Under the pieces are notes generated by a model. The model was not told the origin of the DNA. It did no database searches and saw nothing but the letters and a program-made list of their open reading frames with translations. The position numbers and the translations under genes were made by a program. From contig NZ_JAGPYN010000014.1 of the NCBI RefSeq assembly GCF_018069805.1, positions 62,001-126,000 on the forward strand: DNA of 64,000 bases. Reading direction: 5' to 3'. This document shows, one piece after another, positions 16,105 to 24,508 of the stretch (within the stretch, counting starts at the first letter, position 1; every line of letters begins with the position of its first letter). This DNA comes from Pseudoalteromonas ostreae (GTDB lineage: Bacteria > Pseudomonadota > Gammaproteobacteria > Enterobacterales > Alteromonadaceae).

Positions 16105-16632
16105 ATGAAGATCTTACCTGTTATTACTATTCCTGAAGCTCATGGGTTTCAAAGTAAATACGAAAAACGACTTGAAGAACAAGCAGCGCAAACAGAACAG
16201 CCTGAATATATTTTGTCTGAGTTTTTAGATGCTAAAGCGCAAGAGTATAGCGAAGATGATGTGAATTTTGCTGAACAGTATAACAATTTACAAAAAGTGT
16301 ATGAAGATTTCGCTCGAAAGATCATCGTGCTACAAGAACAAATTAATACATTAAAACAAGATCCAATTCAGCGAAATCTCAAGCTTGAAAGCCACAATAG
16401 CAACTTTATACAGCTGGAAAAAAATACCGAAGCGCAAAATTTAAAAATAGATCCTGAGCATACTGGTGCGAAAAAATACCGAGATTCTCAACAGCAAGAG
16501 CAAATTGATATATTAGTTCAGCAACTTAATGAGCTAAAGTCTAACCACGCAGAAATAAAGAAACAGATGATAGAAATGGTTATCACAGAGCTTAAAAAGC
16601 GAGATAACGAAGAATATGATTTTAAAAAATAA
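16105..16632 (+). CDS. Hypothetical coiled-coil protein
   Basis: A 175-residue protein I do not recognise. The ATG has a good AAGGA about 8 bases upstream. No signal peptide or membrane segment is visible. The N-terminus (MKILPVITIPEAHGFQSKYE) is followed by a strongly charged, Gln/Glu/Lys-rich helical sequence with heptad-like hydrophobic spacing, especially about residues 65-95 (YEDFARKIIVLQEQINTLKQ) and 128-165 (EQIDILVQQLNELKSNHAEI). A dimeric coiled coil is likely. It stands alone just right of the second 42-bp repeat, so it may be the original neighbour of the DUF6445 gene before the intervening module arrived. The 288 bases after it (16633-16920) hold no recognised feature besides the start region of the next gene. 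Confidence 0.7.
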   Translation: MKILPVITIPEAHGFQSKYEKRLEEQAAQTEQPEYILSEFLDAKAQEYSEDDVNFAEQYNNLQKVYEDFARKIIVLQEQINTLKQDPIQRNLKLESHNSNFIQLEKNTEAQNLKIDPEHTGAKKYRDSQQQEQIDILVQQLNELKSNHAEIKKQMIEMVITELKKRDNEEYDFKK

Positions 16633-16920
16633 TTTTAATATTTCCAATGTAGCAGCTTAATTTACGCTATTTATGTTCAAAGTTAATATGCGCTAATTCA
16701 AGTTTAAAATTACCTTGCTGCTTTTTGGTGAGTCGGGAGACTGTAACTATTACTCATGAGTATTATTTAACCTGCTCCCTGATTAAGAGAATTACTAAAA
16801 CACTGATTATAAATATTGTTCAGGTTATTTACACTCTGTTACAGTTATTCGCCGAACAAAGCTGCAATCCATTTTTATGTTGTTATGATGATATAAAATA
16901 ACAACATAAGGATGGTTAAG

Positions 16921-19900
16921 TTGAAATTACCTACTTTTTTAACCGCAATAGCGATTGCGGTTGCGCCTACATTCTCACCCATGGCCGCGGCTAATGATAC
17001 TCAAGATACGCGATTATTGCGTTTCCCTGATATTCATAAAGAGTCGGTTACTTTTGTTTATGCCGGTGATATTTATATAGCAAATATCAAAACGGGTAAA
17101 AGCACGCGCTTAACAGATCACATTGGTTTTGAAACATTCCCTAAGTTTTCTCCAGATGGGAAAAGAATCGCTTTTTCAGCACAGTACAATGGTAGCCGCC
17201 AAATATATGTAATGAATCGCGATGGCAGTGATCTAAAGCAACTGACTTACTATAACGATGTTGGTGTGATGCCGCCTCGTGGTGGCTATGATTATCGTGT
17301 CCTTGATTGGACGCCTGATGGTAAACATATAGTGTTTCGAGCAAACCGTACACCTTATGGTAAGCGTGTGGGACGTCCTTACATGGTCCCTGCCGATGGT
17401 GGCTTAGAGCAGCCATTGGCCATACCTGAAACGGGTGGCGGCATGTTATCGCCTGATGGTAAGCAATACGTATATACACCAATTGATCGCGAGTTTCGTA
17501 CCTGGAAGCGCACTCGAGGGGGCCGCGCACAAGATGTATGGATCTATGATTTAGAGCACAACAAGTCTACGCAGTTAACTACCGATAGAGCCACAGATCA
17601 GCAGCCTACTTGGGTGCATGACAATATTTATTATGTCTCAGACAGAGCATACACCTTAAACTTATATAAGCATCAAGACGGCAAAGCACCAGTAAAAGTG
17701 ACCAATCACACGGATTTTGATGTGCTTTGGCCATCGGCAGGCCCAGATGCCATAGTGTATGAGAATGGTGGTTATTTATACCGTTTTGACGATGCAACGC
17801 AGCGTGAAGAAAAGCTGACTATTAACGTACAGGGAAATCGTGAATATACCATGCCTTATAGCAAAAATGTGGCTGGCTTTATTGATTCGATGGATGTATC
17901 CCATGATGGTAAGCGCGTGGTTTTTAGTGCCCGCGGAGAGCTGTTCTCAGTACCCGTTAAAAATGGCCCAACACGCAATTTAAGCCATACGCCTAAAGGG
18001 CGTGAAATAGCCGCTTCGTGGTCACCAAATGGCCGTTATATTGCCTATATGAGTGATGAAAGTGGTGAGTACGAAATTTATATCCAAGACCGAGCTAATA
18101 ACAACAAGGTTAAACAACTGACAACTAATGGCACTATTTGGCGTTTTGACCCTGTTTGGTCACCGGACAATAAAAAGCTATTGTTTGCAGATCTAAATCA
18201 CACCTTATGGTGGCTTGATATAAAAACCGGCAAGCAGCATAAAATTGATACCGCCAAGTATGAAGAAGACGGCTTAACTACGTATATTTGGTCACCTAAT
18301 AGTGAAGATGTTGTATTTGTTAAAAATAACGAAAATCGTTATGCCTCATTATGGCATTATAATTTAAAAGATAAACAAGTTACACGTCTGACCGACGATA
18401 TGAGCAGTGAACGAAATCCGGCGTTTTCTCCTGATGGTCAGCAATTGTATTTTACTTCAGAGCGCGACTTTAACTTAACTTTTAGTAGTTATGAATTTGA
18501 CTACATGTTTAATAATGCCACGCGAATTTATGCTGTTGCTGTCAATAGCAAAATCAAACCGCTGAATACGCCACTGACTGATGAAATAAGTATTGTTGAC
18601 TCGAAAGCGAATAAAGACGATGACCAGTCAGCTAAACCGCAAAGCACTTATATTGAAAGTGATGGTTTTATGGATCGCGTTGTCGCTCTAAATGCTCCGG
18701 CCGGAAATTACAGTGCTTTAACTGCTGTAAAAGATGGCGTATTAACACTCTCTGCGGGTGAGCTAAAATTAATACCTATTGCCGTCGATGGCGAAATTGC
18801 CACCGTAGCGAAGGGGGTTAATAGCTATAAAATATCAGCGAATGCGCAGCATATCATTGCTCGCTCAGGTGATAATTACAGTGTAATTAAGCCAGCCGCT
18901 GAGCAAGATTTAAAAGCCACCCAGTTAGACTTGCAAAATATGATACTAAAAATTGACCCGCAAACAGAGTGGGCGCAAATGTATCGTGAAGGCTGGCGGA
19001 CATTACGTGATTGGTTCTACGATGAGAATCACCACGGCCAAGATTGGGATGCTATTTTAAAACGCTACCAACCAATGGCTGATGCAATCGCACATCGCGC
19101 CGACCTTGACTATGTGCTAAGCGAAATTGCCGGCGAGATTAACTCCGGGCATATTTATGTCAACTCTGGCGATATGCCAACTGCAACACGTTTACAGCAT
19201 GGTTTATTAGGCGTAGAAATTAGCGCGCATAAATCCGGTTTTGTAAAAATCGAAAATATCTTTAAAGGCGAAAACTGGCACGAGAACTTCCGCTCACCAC
19301 TCAACGAGCCGGGCGTTAACGCAAGCGTTGGTGACTATATTGTTGAGGTAAATGGTCGCTCAGTAAAAGATGTGGTTAACTTTTATGAATTACTTGAAAA
19401 CACCCAAGGTAAATCGGTTGAGTTATTGCTTAGTAAATCCCCGAGCCTGAAAAAAAGTTGGAAGGTAACAGTTAAACCAATCGCAAGTGAAACCGGCTTA
19501 CGTTATTTACAATGGACGCAAAGCCGTGCTGAATACGTCGATAAACTATCCGACGGTCGTATTGGTTATGTACATTTGCCAAACACACATTACGAAGGTA
19601 ATCGTTCGTTATTTAAAAACTTTTTACCGCAAACTAGCAAAGAAGCAATGATCATAGATGATCGCTACAATGGCGGTGGTTTTATCCCAGAGCATATGAT
19701 CACTTGGCTGGCACGTAAACCGCTTAACTACTGGAAGCGTCGTGGCGTTGAGCCAACTAAAACGCCACAGTTTGCCCATGATGGACCAAAAGCTATGCTG
19801 ATCAACGGTTACTCAGCCTCAGGCGGTGACGCACTACCGTATTACTTCCGCCAAGCAGGTTTAGGTAAACTAATAGGCACTCGCACTTGGGGTGGATTAA

Positions 19901-20163
19901 TAGGTATCTCTGGTAATCCAGGGCTTGTGGATGGTGGCTCTGTGATCGCTGCTACCTTTAGAATACTCGATAATGACGGTAACTGGATCATCGAAAATGA
20001 AGGCGTAAGCCCAGATATCGAAGTGATTGATCGTCCAGAGCTTATTCAAGCTGGGCAAGATCCGTCGGTTGAGCGTGCCGTACAAGAGCTGTTAAAAGAG
20101 CTTAAGGCAAACCCGAAAAAACCCTTGGTTGTGCCGCCAGCTCCAACAGAGTTTGGTAAGTAG
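16921..20163 (+). CDS. Tricorn-like S41 family protease
   Basis: A 1080-residue exported protease related to tricorn. I place the start at TTG 16921: an AAGGA lies 8 bases upstream, and this gives a normal signal peptide (MKLPTFLTAIAIAVAPTFSP, cleavage near AAA); the ATG at 16912 overlaps that site. The N-terminal two thirds hold TolB/WD-like propeller repeats (FSPDGKRIAF, WSPNGRYIAYMSDESGEYEI, FSPDGQQLYFTSERD). A tricorn C1-type helical segment follows (GWRTLRDWFYDENHHGQDWD), then a PDZ domain (LLGVEISAHKSGFVKIENIF) and an S41 catalytic core with the nucleophile serine in NGYSASGGDALPYYF. Tricorn-type enzymes degrade peptides; marine bacteria carry periplasmic forms for peptide nutrition or envelope quality control. 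It appears monocistronic with a terminator downstream. Confidence 0.92.
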   Translation: MKLPTFLTAIAIAVAPTFSPMAAANDTQDTRLLRFPDIHKESVTFVYAGDIYIANIKTGKSTRLTDHIGFETFPKFSPDGKRIAFSAQYNGSRQIYVMNRDGSDLKQLTYYNDVGVMPPRGGYDYRVLDWTPDGKHIVFRANRTPYGKRVGRPYMVPADGGLEQPLAIPETGGGMLSPDGKQYVYTPIDREFRTWKRTRGGRAQDVWIYDLEHNKSTQLTTDRATDQQPTWVHDNIYYVSDRAYTLNLYKHQDGKAPVKVTNHTDFDVLWPSAGPDAIVYENGGYLYRFDDATQREEKLTINVQGNREYTMPYSKNVAGFIDSMDVSHDGKRVVFSARGELFSVPVKNGPTRNLSHTPKGREIAASWSPNGRYIAYMSDESGEYEIYIQDRANNNKVKQLTTNGTIWRFDPVWSPDNKKLLFADLNHTLWWLDIKTGKQHKIDTAKYEEDGLTTYIWSPNSEDVVFVKNNENRYASLWHYNLKDKQVTRLTDDMSSERNPAFSPDGQQLYFTSERDFNLTFSSYEFDYMFNNATRIYAVAVNSKIKPLNTPLTDEISIVDSKANKDDDQSAKPQSTYIESDGFMDRVVALNAPAGNYSALTAVKDGVLTLSAGELKLIPIAVDGEIATVAKGVNSYKISANAQHIIARSGDNYSVIKPAAEQDLKATQLDLQNMILKIDPQTEWAQMYREGWRTLRDWFYDENHHGQDWDAILKRYQPMADAIAHRADLDYVLSEIAGEINSGHIYVNSGDMPTATRLQHGLLGVEISAHKSGFVKIENIFKGENWHENFRSPLNEPGVNASVGDYIVEVNGRSVKDVVNFYELLENTQGKSVELLLSKSPSLKKSWKVTVKPIASETGLRYLQWTQSRAEYVDKLSDGRIGYVHLPNTHYEGNRSLFKNFLPQTSKEAMIIDDRYNGGGFIPEHMITWLARKPLNYWKRRGVEPTKTPQFAHDGPKAMLINGYSASGGDALPYYFRQAGLGKLIGTRTWGGLIGISGNPGLVDGGSVIAATFRILDNDGNWIIENEGVSPDIEVIDRPELIQAGQDPSVERAVQELLKELKANPKKPLVVPPAPTEFGK

Positions 20164-20189
20164 TAAGGTTAATAGGTATTAAAAACTGA

Positions 20190-20210
20190 GCCAGCATTTG
20201 CTGGCTTTTT
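20190..20210 (+). terminator. Rho-independent terminator of the tricorn-like gene
   Basis: A GCCAGC/GCTGGC stem (20190-20195 and 20200-20205) with an ATTT loop, followed directly by a run of T, 26 bases after the stop codon. Confidence 0.85.
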
Positions 20211-20296
20211 TTATAGCTTTTTGCGCTGAAGTTCGTATTTAAATTTGTCGGTCGCCATTTATGGTGAAAAGGAACGTATAAGATATGTACTGAAGT

Positions 20297-20947
20297 TTAA
20301 CTGTTAAATAGTTCATCTAATCTAAAATATTCAACACCATCACCTGATTGTTTACTGATATTACACATTTTTATGGCAACTTGTTTGCCCGTGATAGGGC
20401 GATACTTTCTCAACCTAGGTAACCAACATAAAATAGGTAACAATACACTGCCTAGTTTTTCAGCGAGGCGAAATTCGTTATTACGCTCGCCAAGTAATAA
20501 CGATGGCTGAATAATGCTGATGCGATTAAATGCTAAAGTTTTAACAGTCTGCTCCAGCTCACCTTTCATTTTTAAATAGCTGTTGCTGCTATGGGCATTT
20601 GCACCACTGGAGGATACGAGCAAGTAATGGTGTACTTCGTGTTTTGCAGCAAGTTCAGCGACTTTTAACTGATAATAAAAATCAACCTTACGCTGAGCGG
20701 CAATAGAGCCAGCTGCTTTTTTGGTGGTGCCCAAACATGAAAATAAAATATCTGCTTTAAACAGTGATGCATGCTGGGCTAAGTGATCAAAATCAACCAC
20801 ATGATTAACGACTTTGTCACTGTTATAACTAATAGGGCGACGCGTTAGGGTGATAACTTTACTGATATGAGTTGCCATAATTAACTCTTCAACTAAGTGA
20901 CTGCCCACTAAGCCAGTTGCACCGATAACAATAGCTACATTACTCAT
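20297..20947 (-). CDS. NAD(P)-binding oxidoreductase, HTATIP2/TIP30-like SDR
   Basis: A 216-residue atypical short-chain dehydrogenase. Seen: the Rossmann motif IGATGLVGSHLVEEL at residues 8-22, LTRRPIS after beta-2, a D-rich third strand (VVDFDHL), LFSCLGTTKKAAG around residue 70, and the LLVSSSGANAHSSNSYLKMK region that replaces a classical YxxxK site. It ends with a short substrate-binding part (IIQPSLLLGER). This resembles HTATIP2/TIP30 and YbjT-like proteins, which bind NAD(P)H but whose bacterial reactions are undefined. It is transcribed alone, convergent with the tricorn-like gene. A Shine-Dalgarno (GGAGA) precedes the ATG by about 4-5 bases. Confidence 0.85.
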   Translation of the reverse strand: MSNVAIVIGATGLVGSHLVEELIMATHISKVITLTRRPISYNSDKVVNHVVDFDHLAQHASLFKADILFSCLGTTKKAAGSIAAQRKVDFYYQLKVAELAAKHEVHHYLLVSSSGANAHSSNSYLKMKGELEQTVKTLAFNRISIIQPSLLLGERNNEFRLAEKLGSVLLPILCWLPRLRKYRPITGKQVAIKMCNISKQSGDGVEYFRLDELFNS

Positions 20948-21017
20948 ACATTCTCCTTTGATAGCCCTAGCAAATAGCCAAAGTATGTTGTAACCATTGT
21001 TATGGATCGTTACTTGT

Positions 21018-21185
21018 ATAATACCAATCGACTTAAATATTTAACCATTCTAGCGAGCTAAATAAAGCGCTAACTGCGTTATAAATTTTTCATGTAGAAC
21101 AACTACATGTCAAAATTTATGCCTTGCTATCACTCCATTTATCTGTCGCTATAAATGGTCAGTAACTTAACACGATTGGTATAAT
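21018..21185. repeat. Palindromic MITE-like element
   Basis: About 168 bp with 10-bp terminal inverted repeats (ATACCAATCG at 21021-21030 and its complement at 21173-21182). The inside is also an imperfect palindrome: arms around 21081-21097 and 21103-21120 (ATAAATTTT...CATGTAG, then CTACATG...AAAATTTAT) leave a 5-nt AACAA loop, and outer parts pair as well (CCATTCTAGCGAG against CGCTATAAATGG). The whole element could fold as one long hairpin. It has no coding capacity and lies between the NAD(P)-binding gene and the enoyl-CoA hydratase gene, filling most of a 410-base gap. TIRs of this kind are known from non-autonomous elements in Pseudoalteromonas, Shewanella and Vibrio relatives (from memory). 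Confidence 0.7.
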
Positions 21186-21357
21186 TTTAGATTATTCATA
21201 ACAAAGAACACAAGATTAATAGTAATACTTATTTTTTAAACAGTTATTCTAGTTATTTAAGCGCTAAGCATGGCATTATATATTTAACTTATTTATCACG
21301 TTGTAAAAAAATAATACAAAGTGCGCACCGTGACTCTCTACAATGAAAGGCCTCCTG

Positions 21358-22074
21358 ATGACAATGATGACGTTAGCCACCCACAATACAGTTGCGGTGT
21401 TAACCTTAACAAACGGCGAAAACCGCCAAAATCCACATTTTGCACATCAACTAAAACAAGCGTTAGCAGCGGTTGTTGAAAACCAAAACCACAAAGCGCT
21501 AGTGATCACCTCAAATGACGATAAGTGTTGGAGTTTAGGCATTGATACTGATTGGTTGTTACCTGCTATGCAAGCAAAAAAGGCCGATGAAATACGTGGT
21601 TTTATGTACGATATGGACGATGTATTTAAAACCTTACTGCTTTTTCCTATGCCAGTGATCGCTGCCATTAATGGTCATGCTTTTGGTAACGGTGCAATTT
21701 TAGCGTGCGCGTGTGACTTTAGATTTATGCGCGGTGATCGTGGCTTTTTTTGCTTCCCTGAAGTGGATTTATCAATCCCATTCTTACCTGGCATGATCGC
21801 CTTTGTGAAAAAAGCGATCCCTTACTATCGCTTTAACGAAATGAAACTGACAGGGCGTCGCGTCTCTGGAGCAGAACTTGCAATTGATCACGTTATAGAA
21901 AAAGCCTCAACAGATCAAGATAGTCTATTAGCGGACGCAATGGCGTTTGCCGCTACATTTGATAAAAAGCGCGCCATTTTTGCTGAGCACAAAAAACGTT
22001 TACACAAAGCAATAATTAGTGTGATAAATGAAGAAAATAAACCATTTATAGATAATCTAGCTTTGATGGTTTGA
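21358..22074 (+). CDS. Enoyl-CoA hydratase/isomerase family protein
   Basis: A 238-residue crotonase-fold protein. The start at 21358 is preferred because GAAAGG lies 7 bases before it; an in-frame ATG at 21343 overlaps that site. The oxyanion-hole region is visible (AINGHAFGNGAILACACDFR), followed by the FPEVDLSIPFLPGM block and LTGRRVSGAELAIDHVIEKA. The FPEVDL-x-PF pattern is closer to enoyl-CoA delta isomerases than to true hydratases, so double-bond shifting in unsaturated fatty acyl-CoA breakdown is the best guess. The usual hydratase glutamate pair cannot be confirmed by eye. It seems to be a single gene, with an RDD protein gene after 67 bases on the same strand. Confidence 0.86.
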   Translation: MTMMTLATHNTVAVLTLTNGENRQNPHFAHQLKQALAAVVENQNHKALVITSNDDKCWSLGIDTDWLLPAMQAKKADEIRGFMYDMDDVFKTLLLFPMPVIAAINGHAFGNGAILACACDFRFMRGDRGFFCFPEVDLSIPFLPGMIAFVKKAIPYYRFNEMKLTGRRVSGAELAIDHVIEKASTDQDSLLADAMAFAATFDKKRAIFAEHKKRLHKAIISVINEENKPFIDNLALMV

Positions 22075-22141
22075 GCTATAAGCTGCTCTCAATAACAATC
22101 TAAATAAAGATACCTATTTAATTTTAAGGACAAAGGCGTAA

Positions 22142-23008
22142 ATGAAAGCGAAACAAATAGAACAATTAGCATTAACAGCTGCTGAAACCAAGGAAGTTAT
22201 TACGCCCTATGCATTTAAAATAGATCAAGCGCTATTGGGGCTACCACTTGCTTCACCGACTCGCCGCGCGCTCGCGATGGTAATCGATGTAGCGCTAATT
22301 TTTCTCGCGGCTAAGATCAGTGCTGCTGTAATCGCATTTGTCGCCGCAATGGCTTTTTATAAAGGCACAGCGCAAAAATACTTACCAACAATGTCGACTG
22401 TTTGGCGAAGAGTATTAAAAATAACTGCTGCCAGTATATTATTTATAAGTTCACTCTCCGTGCTTGCAATCGCAATCGATTTTTTTGAGGATGATACTGC
22501 GATTCAAGGGATAAGAATTAAACGCGAAACACCATTAAATGCAGAGGAAAAACAACAGATAAATACTTATTTAATGCAAACAGCGCCAAGTCAAAATTGC
22601 GATCAGGCTTGTCAAAGCAATGCACTTGCCAATTTAGTTGTTCAAGTGCCACAACTGGCTGAAATAGATGAGTTTGATAACGCTCAGGTATTGAAAGTAA
22701 TGGTTGAAGATGATGAGCAGACGACTGCACTTGAAGACGGACCTGTTAAAGCTGCACCTGTTAATAGTATTTTACAGTGGGGCAAAGGGATCATTCAAGA
22801 TTTAGGTCTTGGCTTTGGTTGGGCTGCTGTATATTTTACATTATTTTCGCTGCTGTGGCGTGGCCAAACACCGGGTAAGAAAGTATGCAATATCCGAGTT
22901 GTCGCACTTAGTGGCGAAGATTTAAGTTTATGGGATACGTTCGGCCGATACGGCGGCTACGGCGCAGGGTTTGCAACTGGGTTACTAGGTTTTTTACAAG
23001 TTTATTAG
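22142..23008 (+). CDS. RDD family membrane protein, apparently truncated by an amber codon
   Basis: A 288-residue protein with an RDD domain: LASPTRRALAMVIDVALIF carries the name-giving residues at about 38-50, hydrophobic segments follow at about 52-75 and 95-115, a hydrophilic insert with two Cys lies at about 120-205, and the second membrane part includes LLWRGQTPGKKVCNIRVVAL. The TAG at 23006 stops the frame right after LLGFLQVY. In this family the next residue is usually W, then DPNRQAIHDK-like residues, and exactly such a sequence continues in frame after the TAG for 35 codons to a second stop at 23114. A TGG-to-TAG change would explain it. RDD proteins are inner-membrane proteins of poorly known function, some proposed as ion exchangers. 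Confidence 0.85.
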   Translation: MKAKQIEQLALTAAETKEVITPYAFKIDQALLGLPLASPTRRALAMVIDVALIFLAAKISAAVIAFVAAMAFYKGTAQKYLPTMSTVWRRVLKITAASILFISSLSVLAIAIDFFEDDTAIQGIRIKRETPLNAEEKQQINTYLMQTAPSQNCDQACQSNALANLVVQVPQLAEIDEFDNAQVLKVMVEDDEQTTALEDGPVKAAPVNSILQWGKGIIQDLGLGFGWAAVYFTLFSLLWRGQTPGKKVCNIRVVALSGEDLSLWDTFGRYGGYGAGFATGLLGFLQVY

Positions 23009-23116
23009 GATCCGAACCGCCAAGCCATTCAAGACAAAATATCAGCAACTGTGGTTATTAAAGGCAGTATAAATCAGCTAATAAATGAAGAGACGGTTAA
23101 AGCGATTGTTAAATAG
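23009..23116 (+). pseudogene. In-frame C-terminal remnant of the RDD protein
   Basis: Thirty-five codons directly after the amber stop, reading DPNRQAIQDKISATVVIKGS and continuing to a TAG at 23114-23116. The first residues match the conserved C-terminal tail expected in RDD proteins, and the frame is kept without any indel. It is expressed only if the amber codon is read through or is a sequencing error. Confidence 0.8.
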
Positions 23117-23164
23117 ATAGTTAGACTCTAAGCAAGTTTTATAGAAAGGATTAATATACAGAAC

Positions 23165-23191
23165 ATGCCCTATTTATGAAAAATAGGGCAT
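23165..23191. terminator. Hairpin between convergent genes
   Basis: A perfect 11-bp inverted repeat (23165-23175 and 23181-23191) with a 5-nt loop, between the RDD gene and the convergent membrane-protein gene. It ends in A/T-rich arms and may serve both strands. Confidence 0.65.
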
Positions 23192-23201
23192 TTAGGGAGG
23201 T

Positions 23202-24428
23202 TCACAGTCCTAAAAACTCTAAATAAGGCATAATAACATCGATATTTGATTTTATGAGTGCGCTAATACCGGCAAAAAACAGCGCGAATAGTGTACACGC
23301 TGAAACATAGCTAACATGTTTATAAATCAGACGATAAAACTTGTCCAGAAAGTTCCACATCAAAAATAATACGCCTATCCAAAACATGGTATCAAGTTTA
23401 TATAACAGCGCAATTGTGACCACCGCTATTTCACTAATTAAACCGATAAGCTCAGCGCTAAAACGTAGCCAAGGTTTTTCTTTCAATAAGAAAAAGCTAA
23501 GTTGGGAGATCCCTGAAAAATAAGCAAGTGGCAGTAATGTGAGCATACCAAGTTCAAACGATTGTAGAGGCTGCCTTAGTTCGAGTAAAGGCGCGAACCA
23601 ATCGGTATAAAATACTAACCAAGCTAATAGAGTTAACGTAAAACTAAGCGCAGTTAAATAAACTGATTGTGCAATGCGTTCATCTTGGCTGCCGACAGTT
23701 ACTCTACCAGGAGCAACTAATATCATAAAACCAAAAGTTGATAACAAGGCTAATACACTGCAAAACCCAAAGATGCTGTTATCAAATATTAAGGTCAGCG
23801 CAGCGAATGTAATAGCTAATGGCCAACCTACCCATTTAGCTTCTTCTTTGTCGTCACTAATGCGACTTAGCACCGAATAGCAAACAATGCTGCCTAAAGA
23901 GAGTCCTGCAACTAGTAGCCAATATTCGTAGTGGAAAAAAATGAGCGAAATGATGGACGCGACGTAAATCACAAGTTCGTTGAGTAATGGTGGGAAATAC
24001 GACATGACTTTGCCAATTAAGGCCAATAATAACAAAGCTGAAATAGCATATAGCGCGGTGGTGAAACTATCAATACGCTGCTCGGTGTCAGATATTGGTG
24101 AAGGTTGTTTGCTAATTTGATGGGCATTACCAATCGGTATGTCGGAGTTGTATGTTCCACTGTCTAAGTCAAAATGAAAGTTCGTTTGCGCTTGTTGATG
24201 TAAAAAAGTAGATTTTTCAGTATACACATTCTCTGAAATAGCATTTTCAGCTTTTAACTCTAGTAATAACTGATATTGTGCTTGTAACTCATCCTTTGAA
24301 CTGACTTCATATTGAGCGGCTAAACCCAAGAAGGGGATAGTAAGCATCAATACGAGAAGAATAAAATGCTTGATTCTGAGCATGCGCTGGGTAATTAGTT
24401 GTGTGTATTGGGTATTAATTAGTAACAT
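23202..24428 (-). CDS. Hypothetical polytopic membrane protein with N-terminal periplasmic segment
   Basis: A 408-residue protein I cannot assign. The start at 24428 has a good AAGGAAG upstream; a second ATG at 24383 would give a more compact signal sequence (MLRIKHFILLVLMLTIPFLG, then LAAQ). After it comes a hydrophilic stretch of about 90 residues (EVSSKDELQAQYQLLLELKA) with a short-C-terminal-domain-like pattern, probably periplasmic. From about residue 125 on there are roughly eight hydrophobic helices, with a cytoplasmic DDKEEAKWVG loop. It stands alone on the minus strand upstream of lnt. No catalytic motif was seen. Confidence 0.75.
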   Translation of the reverse strand: MLLINTQYTQLITQRMLRIKHFILLVLMLTIPFLGLAAQYEVSSKDELQAQYQLLLELKAENAISENVYTEKSTFLHQQAQTNFHFDLDSGTYNSDIPIGNAHQISKQPSPISDTEQRIDSFTTALYAISALLLLALIGKVMSYFPPLLNELVIYVASIISLIFFHYEYWLLVAGLSLGSIVCYSVLSRISDDKEEAKWVGWPLAITFAALTLIFDNSIFGFCSVLALLSTFGFMILVAPGRVTVGSQDERIAQSVYLTALSFTLTLLAWLVFYTDWFAPLLELRQPLQSFELGMLTLLPLAYFSGISQLSFFLLKEKPWLRFSAELIGLISEIAVVTIALLYKLDTMFWIGVLFLMWNFLDKFYRLIYKHVSYVSACTLFALFFAGISALIKSNIDVIMPYLEFLGL

Positions 24429-24508
24429 ACAACTTCCTTGTTATTATGTTTAAAATAATTGATGTAGGTAAAATAAATCAATGTGTGATTACTTTTTAGT
24501 GAATATAT

